Source: Methanofastidiosum sp964630765 (GTDB lineage Archaea; Methanobacteriota_B; Thermococci; Methanofastidiosales; Methanofastidiosaceae). From it: a stretch of 16,612 bases of DNA. The notes below the pieces were generated by a model, which worked only from the letters and a program-made list of their open reading frames with translations, was not told the origin of the DNA and ran no database searches. Both the position numbers and the translations under genes were made by a program. Of this stretch, positions 1 to 6,412 are shown piece after piece. Position 1 is the first letter of the stretch; every line of letters begins with the position of its first letter. The stretch is from positions 1 through 16,612 of the forward strand of contig CAZVXE010000033.1 in NCBI GenBank assembly GCA_964630765.1, given 5' to 3'.

Positions 1-100
1 TTCTGTAACCAACGTATCCCCAAATACAATTATTGGTTTATTAATATATAAAATTTAGCTATTCTATTGTTATTATTCCTATTTTTAAAATATATTGTAA

Positions 101-119
101 GGCGGAGCTCGTCTCCGCC
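101..119. repeat. Hairpin A, apex GCTCGTC
   Basis: Perfect 7-bp stem GGCGGAG/CTCCGCC around loop CTCGT. It shares the apex sequence GCTYGYC with hairpins at 329-352 and 457-478, while the stem sequences differ, so the pairing and the apex are conserved rather than the stem. Confidence 0.75.
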
Positions 120-328
120 GCCCTGTACTTTAATCTACATTTGTTCATCTATCCTTTCTTGATTTCTTACTTTAACCTTAAGGCCTGCATGTTTTGCCTT
201 TGCATTTGTCTAATCTATCCTTATCCCAGAAAGGAAAATTATTGCAATAATCAAAAGGCCGATAGGCCTATATGTTTCGTAATTGCGATAATTTTTCGGG
301 CACTGACCAACCTCACCGGTGATCTATT

Positions 329-352
329 AAAGGGGGGCTTGTCCCCCCCTTT
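329..352. repeat. Hairpin B, apex GCTTGTC
   Basis: Nine-bp stem AAAGGGGGG/CCCCCCTTT with loop CTTGTC. Second member of the hairpin family with apex GCTYGYC. It could also act as a terminator-like structure, but no gene ends just before it. Confidence 0.75.
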
Positions 353-386
353 CCTCTAGATATCCCCTCATCTGATTGAGTTCTTA

Positions 387-413
387 AGAAAATTTTAGGG
401 GGTAAAATTTTCT
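387..413. repeat. Perfect 11-bp inverted repeat with GGGGG loop
   Basis: AGAAAATTTTA and its exact complement TAAAATTTTCT are separated by five G. The short loop favours a cruciform or a hairpin in single-stranded DNA or RNA. Confidence 0.75.
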
Positions 414-439
414 CGTTTTGATTTGATTTATCAAATCCC

Positions 440-504
440 AAAATCTGATTTCTTAAGAGATGGGCTTGCCCCCATCTCGCTAAAAGTCCATTAAATCAGA
501 TTTT
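440..504. repeat. Nested hairpin: 12-bp outer stem enclosing hairpin C
   Basis: The outer stem AAAATCTGATTT (440-451) pairs with AAATCAGATTTT (493-504). Inside lies hairpin C (457-478), stem GAGATGGG/CCCATCTC with loop CTTGCC, the third GCTYGYC-apex hairpin. The block ATCTGATT followed by TCTTAAGA also occurs just upstream, at about 370-389, with a three-base insertion, so the area holds direct as well as inverted repeats. Confidence 0.7.
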
Positions 505-510
505 AATCAC

Positions 511-536
511 TATGGGTTAAGACCGTCTATGGGTTA
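511..536. repeat. Tandem 9-bp direct repeat TATGGGTTA
   Basis: TATGGGTTA occurs at 511-519 and 528-536, a 17-base period. Two short copies could be iterons for a replication or regulatory protein, or chance. Confidence 0.45.
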
Positions 537-628
537 TTAGCCATTTCCTTCATTGTAATTTCCTAGAAACAATCTGCAACTTTTGAAAAGCTCTAATCGT
601 ATCTGTAATTGTTACTAAAGAGAAGGGA

Positions 629-764
629 TTAAGAGAGGATCCATCTAACTAGCGAAAAAGCCGGGGAGGGTAGCGTAACGTCCGTTAGTTGGAATGGTGG
701 TGGTGGGGCGGGATCGGGAGCTTAGTCTTTTCTCTTAAAAAATACTGAGAATTAGCCTCTCTTA
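629..764. other. Large nested stem-loop, possible ncRNA or origin
   Basis: The inner stem pairs 641-654 with 683-697: 14 base pairs counting two G-T wobbles, with one bulged A. Outer arms can close it either with TTAAGAGA (629-636)/TCTCTTAA (731-738) or TAAGAGAGG (630-638)/CCTCTCTTA (756-764). The 28-base inner loop and 3' flank carry G-runs (GGGGAGGG; GGGGCGGGATCGGG) that might form a quadruplex. No known RNA family is recognised. Folding as DNA (origin) or RNA is equally possible from the sequence. Confidence 0.45.
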
Positions 765-807
765 CTTATCTTTCATCTACTTGCTTACAATTTCTTTAGG
801 GGTGGGA

Positions 808-837
808 GATTAGTTTTTTTTTTTTGAAAATCTAATC
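808..837. repeat. T12-containing hairpin
   Basis: GATTAG (808-813) and CTAATC (832-837) enclose twelve T followed by GAAAAT. Four of the T can pair with the AAAA to lengthen the stem. It could act as a terminator for any transcript of the upstream non-coding region or as an unwinding element. Confidence 0.4.
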
Positions 838-900
838 GTTGGCCGGGAAAAAGCGCTAAGCTTTTGTGTGTTTTTGCCTTAATTCTCTTTATTTTACTTA

Positions 901-940
901 TGTAAATAGAAACCTTTAAATATGTAAAGCTATATTTACT
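901..940 (+). promoter_or_regulatory. Dyad operator-promoter before gene 1005
   Basis: The archaeal TATA box is CTTTAAATA (914-922). It sits inside two nested inverted repeats: outer GTAAATA (902-908)/TATTTAC (933-939) and inner CTTTA/TAAAG. The same layout, at high identity, lies before gene 12490, so one regulator probably controls both. The start site is predicted near 944, about 25 bases after the TATA centre. Confidence 0.75.
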
Positions 941-943
941 ATT

Positions 944-970
944 GTACTCCTAGAGAAAATCTAGGGGTAC
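944..970 (+). promoter_or_regulatory. 5'-leader hairpin of the first operon
   Basis: Eleven-bp stem, GTACTCCTAGA against TCTAGGGGTAC with one G-T wobble, and loop GAAAA. It begins about where transcription should start, so the mRNA would carry it at its very 5' end. Likely roles are message stabilisation or regulation. The ribosome site AGAGGT (992-997) lies just downstream. Confidence 0.6.
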
Positions 971-1004
971 TACTAAAAAATGGGTTCAAAAAGAGGTTCA
1001 AAAC

Positions 1005-1547
1005 ATGGGTACAATACCAAAAAATGTTGAAATTCCCCTTGGGGATGTAAGTTCTAAGAAAGGCGATAATGCCTATAAATCTTTAGAAAAAAAGGACGTG
1101 CTCTTAAAAAATCTTGGCATTTACGATGTCGCAACTGCTATAAGTGAGGGCGAGTCTTATAACAAGAATAGGGATCTTGACTTTGTCATTTTAAAAGGCT
1201 TTTTGATTGACGACAAGGGCGCTCAGGTCGTAAAGGACGGCAAGCCCGTTTATATTGACTTAAGATTCAAGGACAGCTCTGTAAAGGGCGGCCAAAAGTT
1301 TAATCTTGATACTTTTCCTCAGATTCATGAGATTGCTTATGAGGTCAAGAAGAATAACAAGCTCTACATTGTTAACGTGCCTGCATTCTACACAAAGACA
1401 GAGAAAACTCTTGAGGACAACTCAAAGAAGATTTATACCAACTACCACATTAATCCTAAGACCTTTGACGATCCGAATTTCAAAAAAGTTGGAATAAGGG
1501 AAAAGATTAATCCAACTGAATCAAAACAGCATTCTCCCTCTAACTAG
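1005..1547 (+). CDS. Basic 180-residue protein, first gene of operon
   Basis: Family not recognised. The protein is soluble and lysine-rich, with no signal peptide or membrane segment. The middle (about residues 55-130) alternates short beta-strand-like stretches with charged turns and could be a small beta-barrel. The tail (about 150-180) is polar and probably disordered. Position directly after a strong regulated promoter, a good ribosome site (GAGGT, 7 bases before ATG) and a terminator-like hairpin at its end suggest abundant expression. An abundant basic protein encoded first in a virus operon would fit a single-strand DNA-binding or DNA-coating role, but this is inference and no OB-fold signature is certain. 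A second ATG at 980 is out of frame and opens only a 16-codon reading frame overlapping this start. Confidence 0.85.
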   Translation: MGTIPKNVEIPLGDVSSKKGDNAYKSLEKKDVLLKNLGIYDVATAISEGESYNKNRDLDFVILKGFLIDDKGAQVVKDGKPVYIDLRFKDSSVKGGQKFNLDTFPQIHEIAYEVKKNNKLYIVNVPAFYTKTEKTLEDNSKKIYTNYHINPKTFDDPNFKKVGIREKINPTESKQHSPSN

Positions 1548-1558
1548 GGGGGATTTTT
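1531..1558 (+). terminator. Terminator-like hairpin after gene 1005
   Basis: ATTCTCCC (1531-1538) pairs with GGGGGGAT (1547-1554), including two G-T pairs, and is followed by five T and a T-rich stretch. It overlaps the stop codon. It may partly terminate transcription so that the first gene is made in excess over the rest of the operon. Confidence 0.4.
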
Positions 1559-1594
1559 ATTTCTTCTTTTTCGCCTTCTTCGGAGCTTCTTGTG

Positions 1595-2008
1595 ATGGAG
1601 TCTCCTAATGGTCATAGGCTCTCTGTCCGAAAGGACAAGGAAAAGCCTAACATAGTTCATGTTCGATTTATCTACTCTGATCAGACTGATGTCAATATTT
1701 GTGACATAGAGAATTTCTTTTTAGATCGTGGCTTTAAATCTAAAAAGATACCAGGGGGATTTTTCGTGAGCCTCTGCTCTTTTGTTTCTTCGTTATACTC
1801 TTTTGTAGAGCAATTTAATCCAAAGCACCCTTTTTTTACAGCGGAGGAAAATCAAAGGCGCTCATACTTGATGGATAAATACCTTGCTAACATTTATGCC
1901 ATTGAGGATGGGAACGCTTTGTGTCTTGAGAACATAGAGGAAATCTCCTCCGAGCTTGACGATATCTTTCGCTCTGCTTTGGAGCGCTACAGGGGGCGAA
2001 ACGCTTGA
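1595..2008 (+). CDS. Unknown 137-residue cytoplasmic protein
   Basis: Not recognised. It is a mixed alpha/beta soluble protein without membrane segments. The second half (about residues 80-137) is rich in Glu, Arg and Leu and likely helical. The ATG at 1595 was chosen; a GTG at 1592 is immediately upstream, and both are within range of GGAG (1582-1585). Its stop overlaps the TTG start of the next gene by four bases (TTGA), so the two are probably translationally coupled. It shares the operon with surface proteins and the ATPase, so an assembly or regulatory role is possible but unproven. Confidence 0.75.
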   Translation: MESPNGHRLSVRKDKEKPNIVHVRFIYSDQTDVNICDIENFFLDRGFKSKKIPGGFFVSLCSFVSSLYSFVEQFNPKHPFFTAEENQRRSYLMDKYLANIYAIEDGNALCLENIEEISSELDDIFRSALERYRGRNA

Positions 2009-2259
2009 TTGACCTTTATGCTTTAATGAGTGATCGGGAATTGGAAAAAAGGATATCTGAGCGAGAGTATCATAAAAATGTCTTGAAAGGGTACCTATCC
2101 TGCGACCTTCCATTTTCAGTCAGGGATGATTTTTCGCTAGAACTTGCTCTTGTCAAGAAGGATTTATCGAGGCTCTATGATGAAAAGAATCTTAGAGGTC
2201 GGCCTTCGACATCGAGCATGATGAGCCAATCGCATTTAGAGGCTTTTCAGGAGGCTTAA
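2005..2259 (+). CDS. Small helical, charged 84-residue protein
   Basis: Not recognised. A highly charged, mostly helical protein with a possible short coiled coil (about residues 8-63) and a polar serine-rich tail. It starts with TTG overlapping the previous stop in TTGA; a G-rich ribosome site (CAGGGGGCG) precedes it at 1990-1998. The overlap and spacing place it in one coupled operon with its neighbours. It could be an adaptor or dimerisation protein; nothing more specific can be seen. Confidence 0.7.
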   Translation: MIDLYALMSDRELEKRISEREYHKNVLKGYLSCDLPFSVRDDFSLELALVKKDLSRLYDEKNLRGRPSTSSMMSQSHLEAFQEA

Positions 2260-2261
2260 GA

Positions 2262-2348
2262 ATGAGTGACTTACCTACTCGGATTTTCTTATTTGCCCTT
2301 TCTATGTTTATAGTGCGTGTTTTGCTTTATCATTTTGGAGGCCTCTAA
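2262..2348 (+). CDS. 28-residue single-span membrane microprotein
   Basis: A very short gene with an excellent ribosome site, AGGAGG (2249-2254), seven bases before ATG. The predicted peptide has a short polar start, one hydrophobic segment (about residues 8-23) and ends in GGL. It fits exactly between 2259 and the ATG at 2349. Its own last codons (GGAGGCCTC) supply the ribosome site of the next gene. It could be a small holin-like, assembly or virion membrane peptide. The size and context are seen; any role is a guess. Confidence 0.6.
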   Translation: MSDLPTRIFLFALSMFIVRVLLYHFGGL

Positions 2349-2597
2349 ATGAAAAAAGAGCTCAAAATCTGTATCTTATGTGGTCAGCCTATTGATTCTA
2401 ATTTTGACGATTATGGGCGCTTGGCTTATGATTATGACTATCCTACTTTTTTTTCTATGTTTTTGGATGTATTCATTCGGTTTAAGCCTAAGCAGATTTC
2501 TCATAAGATTTTAGGAGAATGTCATCAGTCTTGTGCTCTTGCTTGTACTGAAGATAAAATTCGAGACTTAGTTATTCCAATTAAAGGGGGCCTCTAA
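2349..2597 (+). CDS. Small cysteine-rich, probable zinc-binding protein
   Basis: 82 residues. An N-terminal CxxC (residues 8-11, CILC) and a later CHxxC plus a further Cys (about residues 58-66) make a plausible zinc site of the CxxC...CHxxC type. The middle is aromatic and acidic. The family is not recognised. Stop and next ATG are adjacent, with no intergenic base. The C-terminal GGL codons (GGGGGCCTC) again act as the next gene's ribosome site, the same junction as after 2348. A DNA-binding or adaptor role would be usual for such a small zinc protein but is inference. Confidence 0.75.
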   Translation: MKKELKICILCGQPIDSNFDDYGRLAYDYDYPTFFSMFLDVFIRFKPKQISHKILGECHQSCALACTEDKIRDLVIPIKGGL

Positions 2598-4097
2598 ATG
2601 AAACTCCTTTCAATTCTTTTAATCTTTCTTTTAGCCTCTAGCTTTGTGCCTTTTGTTGCCTCTAGCCCTGACTATATTGTCTTTCCAAATGATACGTCAG
2701 ATGGATGGATTGAGCCTGGTAATTTTATTACCTTCAATCAGTTTAAGCTCAGGCTTGTTGAGATAATTCCGGCAGAGAAAGAGGCCAATATGTCTGTCAC
2801 TCTAGAGCTTTTAGAGGATGATAAAAGGCTCATGTATGACATTCTTCAATATGAGGAAACTGTGACACCGCATGAAGATATTAAAATCCAGTTCAATTCT
2901 GTATATGTTTCCCAGAATCTTAGGATGGCTAAATTGACCGTCTGGTATAAGAATGAGGATCAGTATGTTGGAAAAAACTGGTCTGACATATCTGATACCG
3001 TTCCGCAGGATCAATTGACGCTTTTAAGAAGCGGTGGCTCTGCCTCTGTTATTATGGTATCTGGTGGCTCTTCTTTTGATGAGACCTTGCTCTTGCAGAA
3101 TTTGGGCTCCAAACAGGTAAATAATTTAGTTGTTACTTTTTCATTTCCTGAAGATGAATCTTACTCTAATGATTTTGTATGCTTGTTACCTAAGACCTTC
3201 TTGGGTGCCGGTGAGACTATGTCCATTGTTTTGTCGTATGTTCCGACAAAAACTCCTCCAAAACAGATCAGGGGGAGCATTAAAATCGGAAATTCTGTAA
3301 TGCCTTCTACTCTGCCGATTTACATAAATGCTTCCTCTGGTCAAACAAACAGTGGTAGCGATCCTTTTTCAAATGATCCATTTGGTGGGGGTGCTACCTC
3401 TCAAACTCAAGCGAGAATGTATCATAGCGGCACCCATTTAGTCGCTGGGAGTGTTAATGTAGAGCCAGGGGCTAGGCTTCTTTACTATACCTTTTCACCT
3501 GTAAATTTTACATTTGCAGGTGCTGCGCTTAAATCTTACATGGGAACTCATGAGGGAAAGACTATTTATTATGTTGAAGTGCCGACCACTGTCAATGGAA
3601 CTTTCAATGTAGGTGTCGGGACTGCTAGTTATTCCGTTGTTGTTGGCTCTACTGGGCCACAGTATGAGAAAGGCCTTATCCTTGAGCTAGAACCTTTGCA
3701 AGATACTTATAAGGCTGGTGAGAAGGTAAAGGTTACTTTAAAGACTACAGATGGCTTGATTGTGAGTGATGCTCCTATTACTGTGAAGATTAGGGATGCA
3801 ACATATTCTAAGAATAGTGGCTTTACATTGACTGTGCCTGAGCTTGAAGAGGCCGATAAATTTGATATTTCTTTTTCTGGGAGTTATGCCAATTATGGAA
3901 GTGTTCAGTCTTCAATATCTGTAAACAATGAGATGAGCACCTTTGCCCTAGTTGCCATACTTGGTGGATTTCTGCTTTTCATCGTTTTTGTGATTGGTGG
4001 TCTAATCCTTCTTGTAAAACATCTCAGGAAAGGTCCTTCTTCAAATAATAAGGTTAATATGAGCCAGTTGGAGGCTGGTGTTGGCAAGCTGTCTTAG
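2598..4097 (+). CDS. Type I membrane surface protein, 499 residues
   Basis: An N-terminal signal peptide (about residues 1-22, LLSILLIFLLASSFVPFVAS) is followed by a long exported beta-rich part. One Ig-like segment lies about 145-245, then a Gly/Ser/Asp linker near 248-268 and further beta domains to about 440. One transmembrane helix (about 448-475) precedes a short basic cytoplasmic tail. Several N-glycosylation sequons (NDT, NMS, NWS, NAS, NFT, NGT) are present, as in archaeal surface glycoproteins. No catalytic motif is seen. It is likely a virion spike, receptor-binding protein or a protein displayed on the host surface. Sequence family not identified; it does not resemble the second spike at 7727 beyond topology. 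Confidence 0.85.
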   Translation: MKLLSILLIFLLASSFVPFVASSPDYIVFPNDTSDGWIEPGNFITFNQFKLRLVEIIPAEKEANMSVTLELLEDDKRLMYDILQYEETVTPHEDIKIQFNSVYVSQNLRMAKLTVWYKNEDQYVGKNWSDISDTVPQDQLTLLRSGGSASVIMVSGGSSFDETLLLQNLGSKQVNNLVVTFSFPEDESYSNDFVCLLPKTFLGAGETMSIVLSYVPTKTPPKQIRGSIKIGNSVMPSTLPIYINASSGQTNSGSDPFSNDPFGGGATSQTQARMYHSGTHLVAGSVNVEPGARLLYYTFSPVNFTFAGAALKSYMGTHEGKTIYYVEVPTTVNGTFNVGVGTASYSVVVGSTGPQYEKGLILELEPLQDTYKAGEKVKVTLKTTDGLIVSDAPITVKIRDATYSKNSGFTLTVPELEEADKFDISFSGSYANYGSVQSSISVNNEMSTFALVAILGGFLLFIVFVIGGLILLVKHLRKGPSSNNKVNMSQLEAGVGKLS

Positions 4098-4114
4098 GTG
4101 GTGAATAAAGCTAG

Positions 4115-4840
4115 ATGTATCATTATCTCATGACTTCTGAGCATAGGACTTTTACACTGGGCGTTCCTGTGACATCTCCCTTTAGCGTTGCAGTTGATGG
4201 GAAATTTGTTAATCTTCAGATGTTCTATTATTTTCCTCCTGAAAAAAGCCCTTTCTTTTTGAAGAAAATGTATCACCTGTTCTTTAAGAAAGGGCGCATG
4301 TTTTACCTTTGCTATTTAACAGACGTTCCCCCTATGAGCTGGGGGAATGAGTCCATCATGATACTTGCCGATTTTGTCGGCGACAATGCCTTTAATTCTA
4401 CTCTTTTTACTGTGCCGCTTGACATGAGATTTATTTATGTCCAGAGATGGGCTACTAAGGATCTGAATGAATTTATTGAGGACTGCAAGGATGCTGACGG
4501 CAAGCTTGTGAACTATGTTGAGTTTGTCAATAGGAGTAAAGCCCTTCAGGGTATGACCTTCCTTCACGATAAATTCTTACAGGCTTTGCGTTCTGCCATA
4601 CCTGAAGCAGTTGTGAGCCGGCAGATGGAGGAGATCTCTGAGATATTTGAGGAAGCTCAGAAAATAAAGAATCTAACTGATATAACTAAGATTGTGGAGG
4701 ATGATTATGGAGAAGTACCTGTCGATTACGGAAGCCAGGGAGCGGATGGAAAAGACGCTCTTCGAGATAATGCTCTTCAAGGCGAATCAGAGAAGGATAA
4801 AGGCCTTCTCAAAGAAGCTAGTAACGATAAATCAGCGTGA
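4115..4840 (+). CDS. Unknown 241-residue soluble protein with disordered tail
   Basis: Not recognised. The first about 150 residues are alpha/beta with many aromatics and no signal peptide. Residues about 155-190 are helical. The last 45 residues are Gly/Asp/Lys-rich and likely disordered. The ribosome site GGTGGTG (4098-4104) precedes the ATG. The tail is encoded in DNA that also encodes the start of the next protein in the +1 frame (4707-4840), a 134-base overlap. Located between a surface protein and the ATPase, it may be a virion-assembly or cytoplasmic adaptor protein (inference). Confidence 0.75.
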   Translation: MYHYLMTSEHRTFTLGVPVTSPFSVAVDGKFVNLQMFYYFPPEKSPFFLKKMYHLFFKKGRMFYLCYLTDVPPMSWGNESIMILADFVGDNAFNSTLFTVPLDMRFIYVQRWATKDLNEFIEDCKDADGKLVNYVEFVNRSKALQGMTFLHDKFLQALRSAIPEAVVSRQMEEISEIFEEAQKIKNLTDITKIVEDDYGEVPVDYGSQGADGKDALRDNALQGESEKDKGLLKEASNDKSA

Positions 4841-5270
4841 TGAGTTAGTTGACCGTAGAATCGTTAACTATATGTATATAGTTTTGCTTCCTAAGGAGTT
4901 CTTATATCTTGAGAAGCTTTTGGGCGATCTATCTTCTGAAGTTGGTGTGATTGAGGGATTTTTCACTAATTACATTGAGCATGACCTGGCGCTTAAACGC
5001 TCTGGTGAGCTTAAGGATGTCCTTTCTAAGTTTTATAATTTTACCTCACACTGTGTCTTTTACGCCAAAAAAGAGGTCTATGGCTATGCCTTGAATATCC
5101 GTAATTTTTATGTCCTCTGCTCTCTCCTTCAGCAGTCGGTAAATCACTTGGCCGGAAGCTTGCAGTCTTTTACCAGCTATCTTAATGACCTTCAGATGGA
5201 TATTTCGGATAATCCAGAAGATGGCATACTTTTAGGGAGTGATACTTTTGGTGCCTCTCCGAAAGTTTAA
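4707..5270 (+). CDS. Helical 187-residue protein, overlaps upstream gene
   Basis: Mostly alpha-helical, soluble, unknown family; helices rich in Leu, Phe and Lys run through most of the length. The ATG at 4707 was chosen because GGAGG (4696-4700) is six bases upstream. The open frame extends to a TTG at 4692, which has no such site. The first 45 codons overlap the end of the previous gene in another frame. Since that gene's tail is low-complexity and this gene's start is a clean amphipathic helix, this frame looks more constrained. Together with the upstream protein it precedes the ATPase and may form a complex with it (inference). Confidence 0.75.
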   Translation: MEKYLSITEARERMEKTLFEIMLFKANQRRIKAFSKKLVTINQRDELVDRRIVNYMYIVLLPKEFLYLEKLLGDLSSEVGVIEGFFTNYIEHDLALKRSGELKDVLSKFYNFTSHCVFYAKKEVYGYALNIRNFYVLCSLLQQSVNHLAGSLQSFTSYLNDLQMDISDNPEDGILLGSDTFGASPKV

Positions 5271-6321
5271 GCTCTTGAAGCCTAAGCTTTTTGGCCTTGC
5301 CATTGGCAATGTAATAATTGATGGTGATGTGTCGCTTCAGAGATTAAAATATCCAATTCTTGATAGAAGCGAGAGCCATAATGAGTCCATACTGATTGAG
5401 GGTGATTCAGGGAGCGGGAAGAATTTCCTTGCTTTCTCTCTTGGGGTAAAGCTTTCCCTTTTTCATAATCAGCCCTTGATATTCTTTGATCTGAAAGGCG
5501 ATTACAGGGGCTCTAGCGATTTCCTTCCTCTTTACAGCCGGTATTTTCAAAAGACCAGGGTGTTTGTGCCTGCTCATTATTTAATGAAATACTCTGAATC
5601 TGATAAATCCTATTTTGAAGTTACTGACAGCTTGAAGATTAAAGAGTCTGTTTTAACTCCTGAAATAGTCATAAGGCTTGCAAAGCTTGATCCTAATGCC
5701 CAGTACACAGGGTATCTTGAGCGTGCCTTTAGGGAGCTAAATATCATATCGCTTGACGGCTTGAAAAATAAGATTAAAGAATACTTTAATACTTGTGATG
5801 TGAGCTTTAAAAAAAGCTTATCTGTCTTGCTTATTGGCATAGAGCGTCTTGAATATATGGGGCTTTTCTCAGAAGATGGATTTGATTTCAAGGATATCTT
5901 TTCTTCTGAAAATAGGTGCTGCATATATGTCTTCTCGTTTGTCTGGCCTGACCTTGATAGATTTGTTCTATATGGGCTCATATTGAATCAGCTTTTTGAG
6001 CATATCAAGCGTAACCCAGAATGTTATCCTATTGTGGTGCTTGATGAGCTAAAGCTTTCTGCGCCGTCAAGGCGATTTAAGGATACTGTGACTGATTACA
6101 GTTCTCTCATAGTTTCATACTTTAAGGAGATGGGAAGGGGGAAGCGGATTTTAATTGCTATATGCCAATCCCGGAAAGATCTATTGGAGAGCTTCATAGA
6201 TTCTCCATGCCCTATCGAGTTTGTATTCTATGCTAGAAGGAAATGTGTTTTGAATCATTCCATAAAGAAGCTTAAGGCCTTTTTCTATGTTGGTAACTGC
6301 CCCTTGAAGTTGAAAACTTGA
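5251..6321 (+). CDS. HerA/FtsK-like P-loop ATPase
   Basis: 356 residues. Walker A is GDSGSGKN (about residues 51-58), followed by a strand FFDLKGDY. Walker B is PIVVLDEL (about 260-267), and a Gln in ICQSRKD near 306 follows as in HerA/FtsK and packaging ATPases. The Walker A Lys is followed by Asn rather than the usual Ser/Thr. No membrane segment is seen. In archaeal membrane-enveloped viruses and in DNA-transfer systems such ATPases move DNA or power assembly; here it probably packages or exports the genome. The open frame reaches GTG 5239; GTG 5251 is preferred because GGGAGTGAT (5235-5243) lies just before it. The preceding gene's last codons overlap it. It ends the first operon. Confidence 0.85.
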   Translation: MPLRKFKLLKPKLFGLAIGNVIIDGDVSLQRLKYPILDRSESHNESILIEGDSGSGKNFLAFSLGVKLSLFHNQPLIFFDLKGDYRGSSDFLPLYSRYFQKTRVFVPAHYLMKYSESDKSYFEVTDSLKIKESVLTPEIVIRLAKLDPNAQYTGYLERAFRELNIISLDGLKNKIKEYFNTCDVSFKKSLSVLLIGIERLEYMGLFSEDGFDFKDIFSSENRCCIYVFSFVWPDLDRFVLYGLILNQLFEHIKRNPECYPIVVLDELKLSAPSRRFKDTVTDYSSLIVSYFKEMGRGKRILIAICQSRKDLLESFIDSPCPIEFVFYARRKCVLNHSIKKLKAFFYVGNCPLKLKT

Positions 6322-6326
6322 TATTT

Positions 6327-6365
6327 CTTTACAAATATAAGAATTTTTAGTTACATTTATAAATA
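6327..6365 (+). promoter_or_regulatory. Promoter of the structural operon, with upstream palindrome
   Basis: TATA box TTTATAAATA (6356-6365) predicts a start near 6386. Upstream, CTTTACAAATATAAG (6327-6341) matches 14 of 15 bases of an element at 11883-11897, whose core TTACAAATGTAA is palindromic, and may bind a regulator. The promoter lies in the 91-base gap after the ATPase and before a gene with a very strong ribosome site. Confidence 0.65.
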
Positions 6366-6385
6366 TTAAAGCTTACTAATATCTA

Positions 6386-6402
6386 TCAAGTCCTTGACTT
6401 GA
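6386..6402 (+). promoter_or_regulatory. 5'-leader hairpin abutting ribosome site
   Basis: Perfect 7-bp stem TCAAGTC/GACTTGA with loop CTT. It starts at the predicted transcript 5' end and touches the ribosome site GGAGGT (6403-6408). It may protect the mRNA 5' end or set translation. The first operon has a hairpin at the equivalent place. Confidence 0.6.
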
Positions 6403-6412
6403 GGAGGTAAAT

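Larger units (their letters stand above)
1..1004. other. Hairpin-rich non-coding region, candidate origin
   Basis: About 1 kb without a convincing gene. It contains at least six inverted repeats, short direct repeats, a G-rich patch (663-719) and a 12-T run, listed separately. Such density of structure beside an integrase and in an element with a probable rolling-circle Rep suggests a double- or single-strand origin or a packaging signal. This is inference: no nick site is recognised. If the element is circular, this region joins the integrase promoter at 16503-16612, giving about 1.1 kb of control DNA. Confidence 0.5.

Noticed and set aside
141..359. 72-codon frame in the first kilobase
   Set aside because: TTG start without ribosome site, odd composition, and its end is simply hairpin B read as protein. 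It lies among repeats and looks non-coding.
980..1030. 16-codon upstream frame overlapping the start of gene 1005
   Set aside because: An AGGGGT lies 11 bases upstream, but the frame is very short and the GAGGT site favours the ATG at 1005. Upstream-frame control is possible but unsupported.
1862..2113. 83-codon antisense frame
   Set aside because: Shadow of two coupled forward genes; no promoter or ribosome site on that strand.
5610..5981. 123-codon antisense frame inside the ATPase gene
   Set aside because: It is the complement of a well-supported P-loop ATPase sequence and has no ribosome site or family features.
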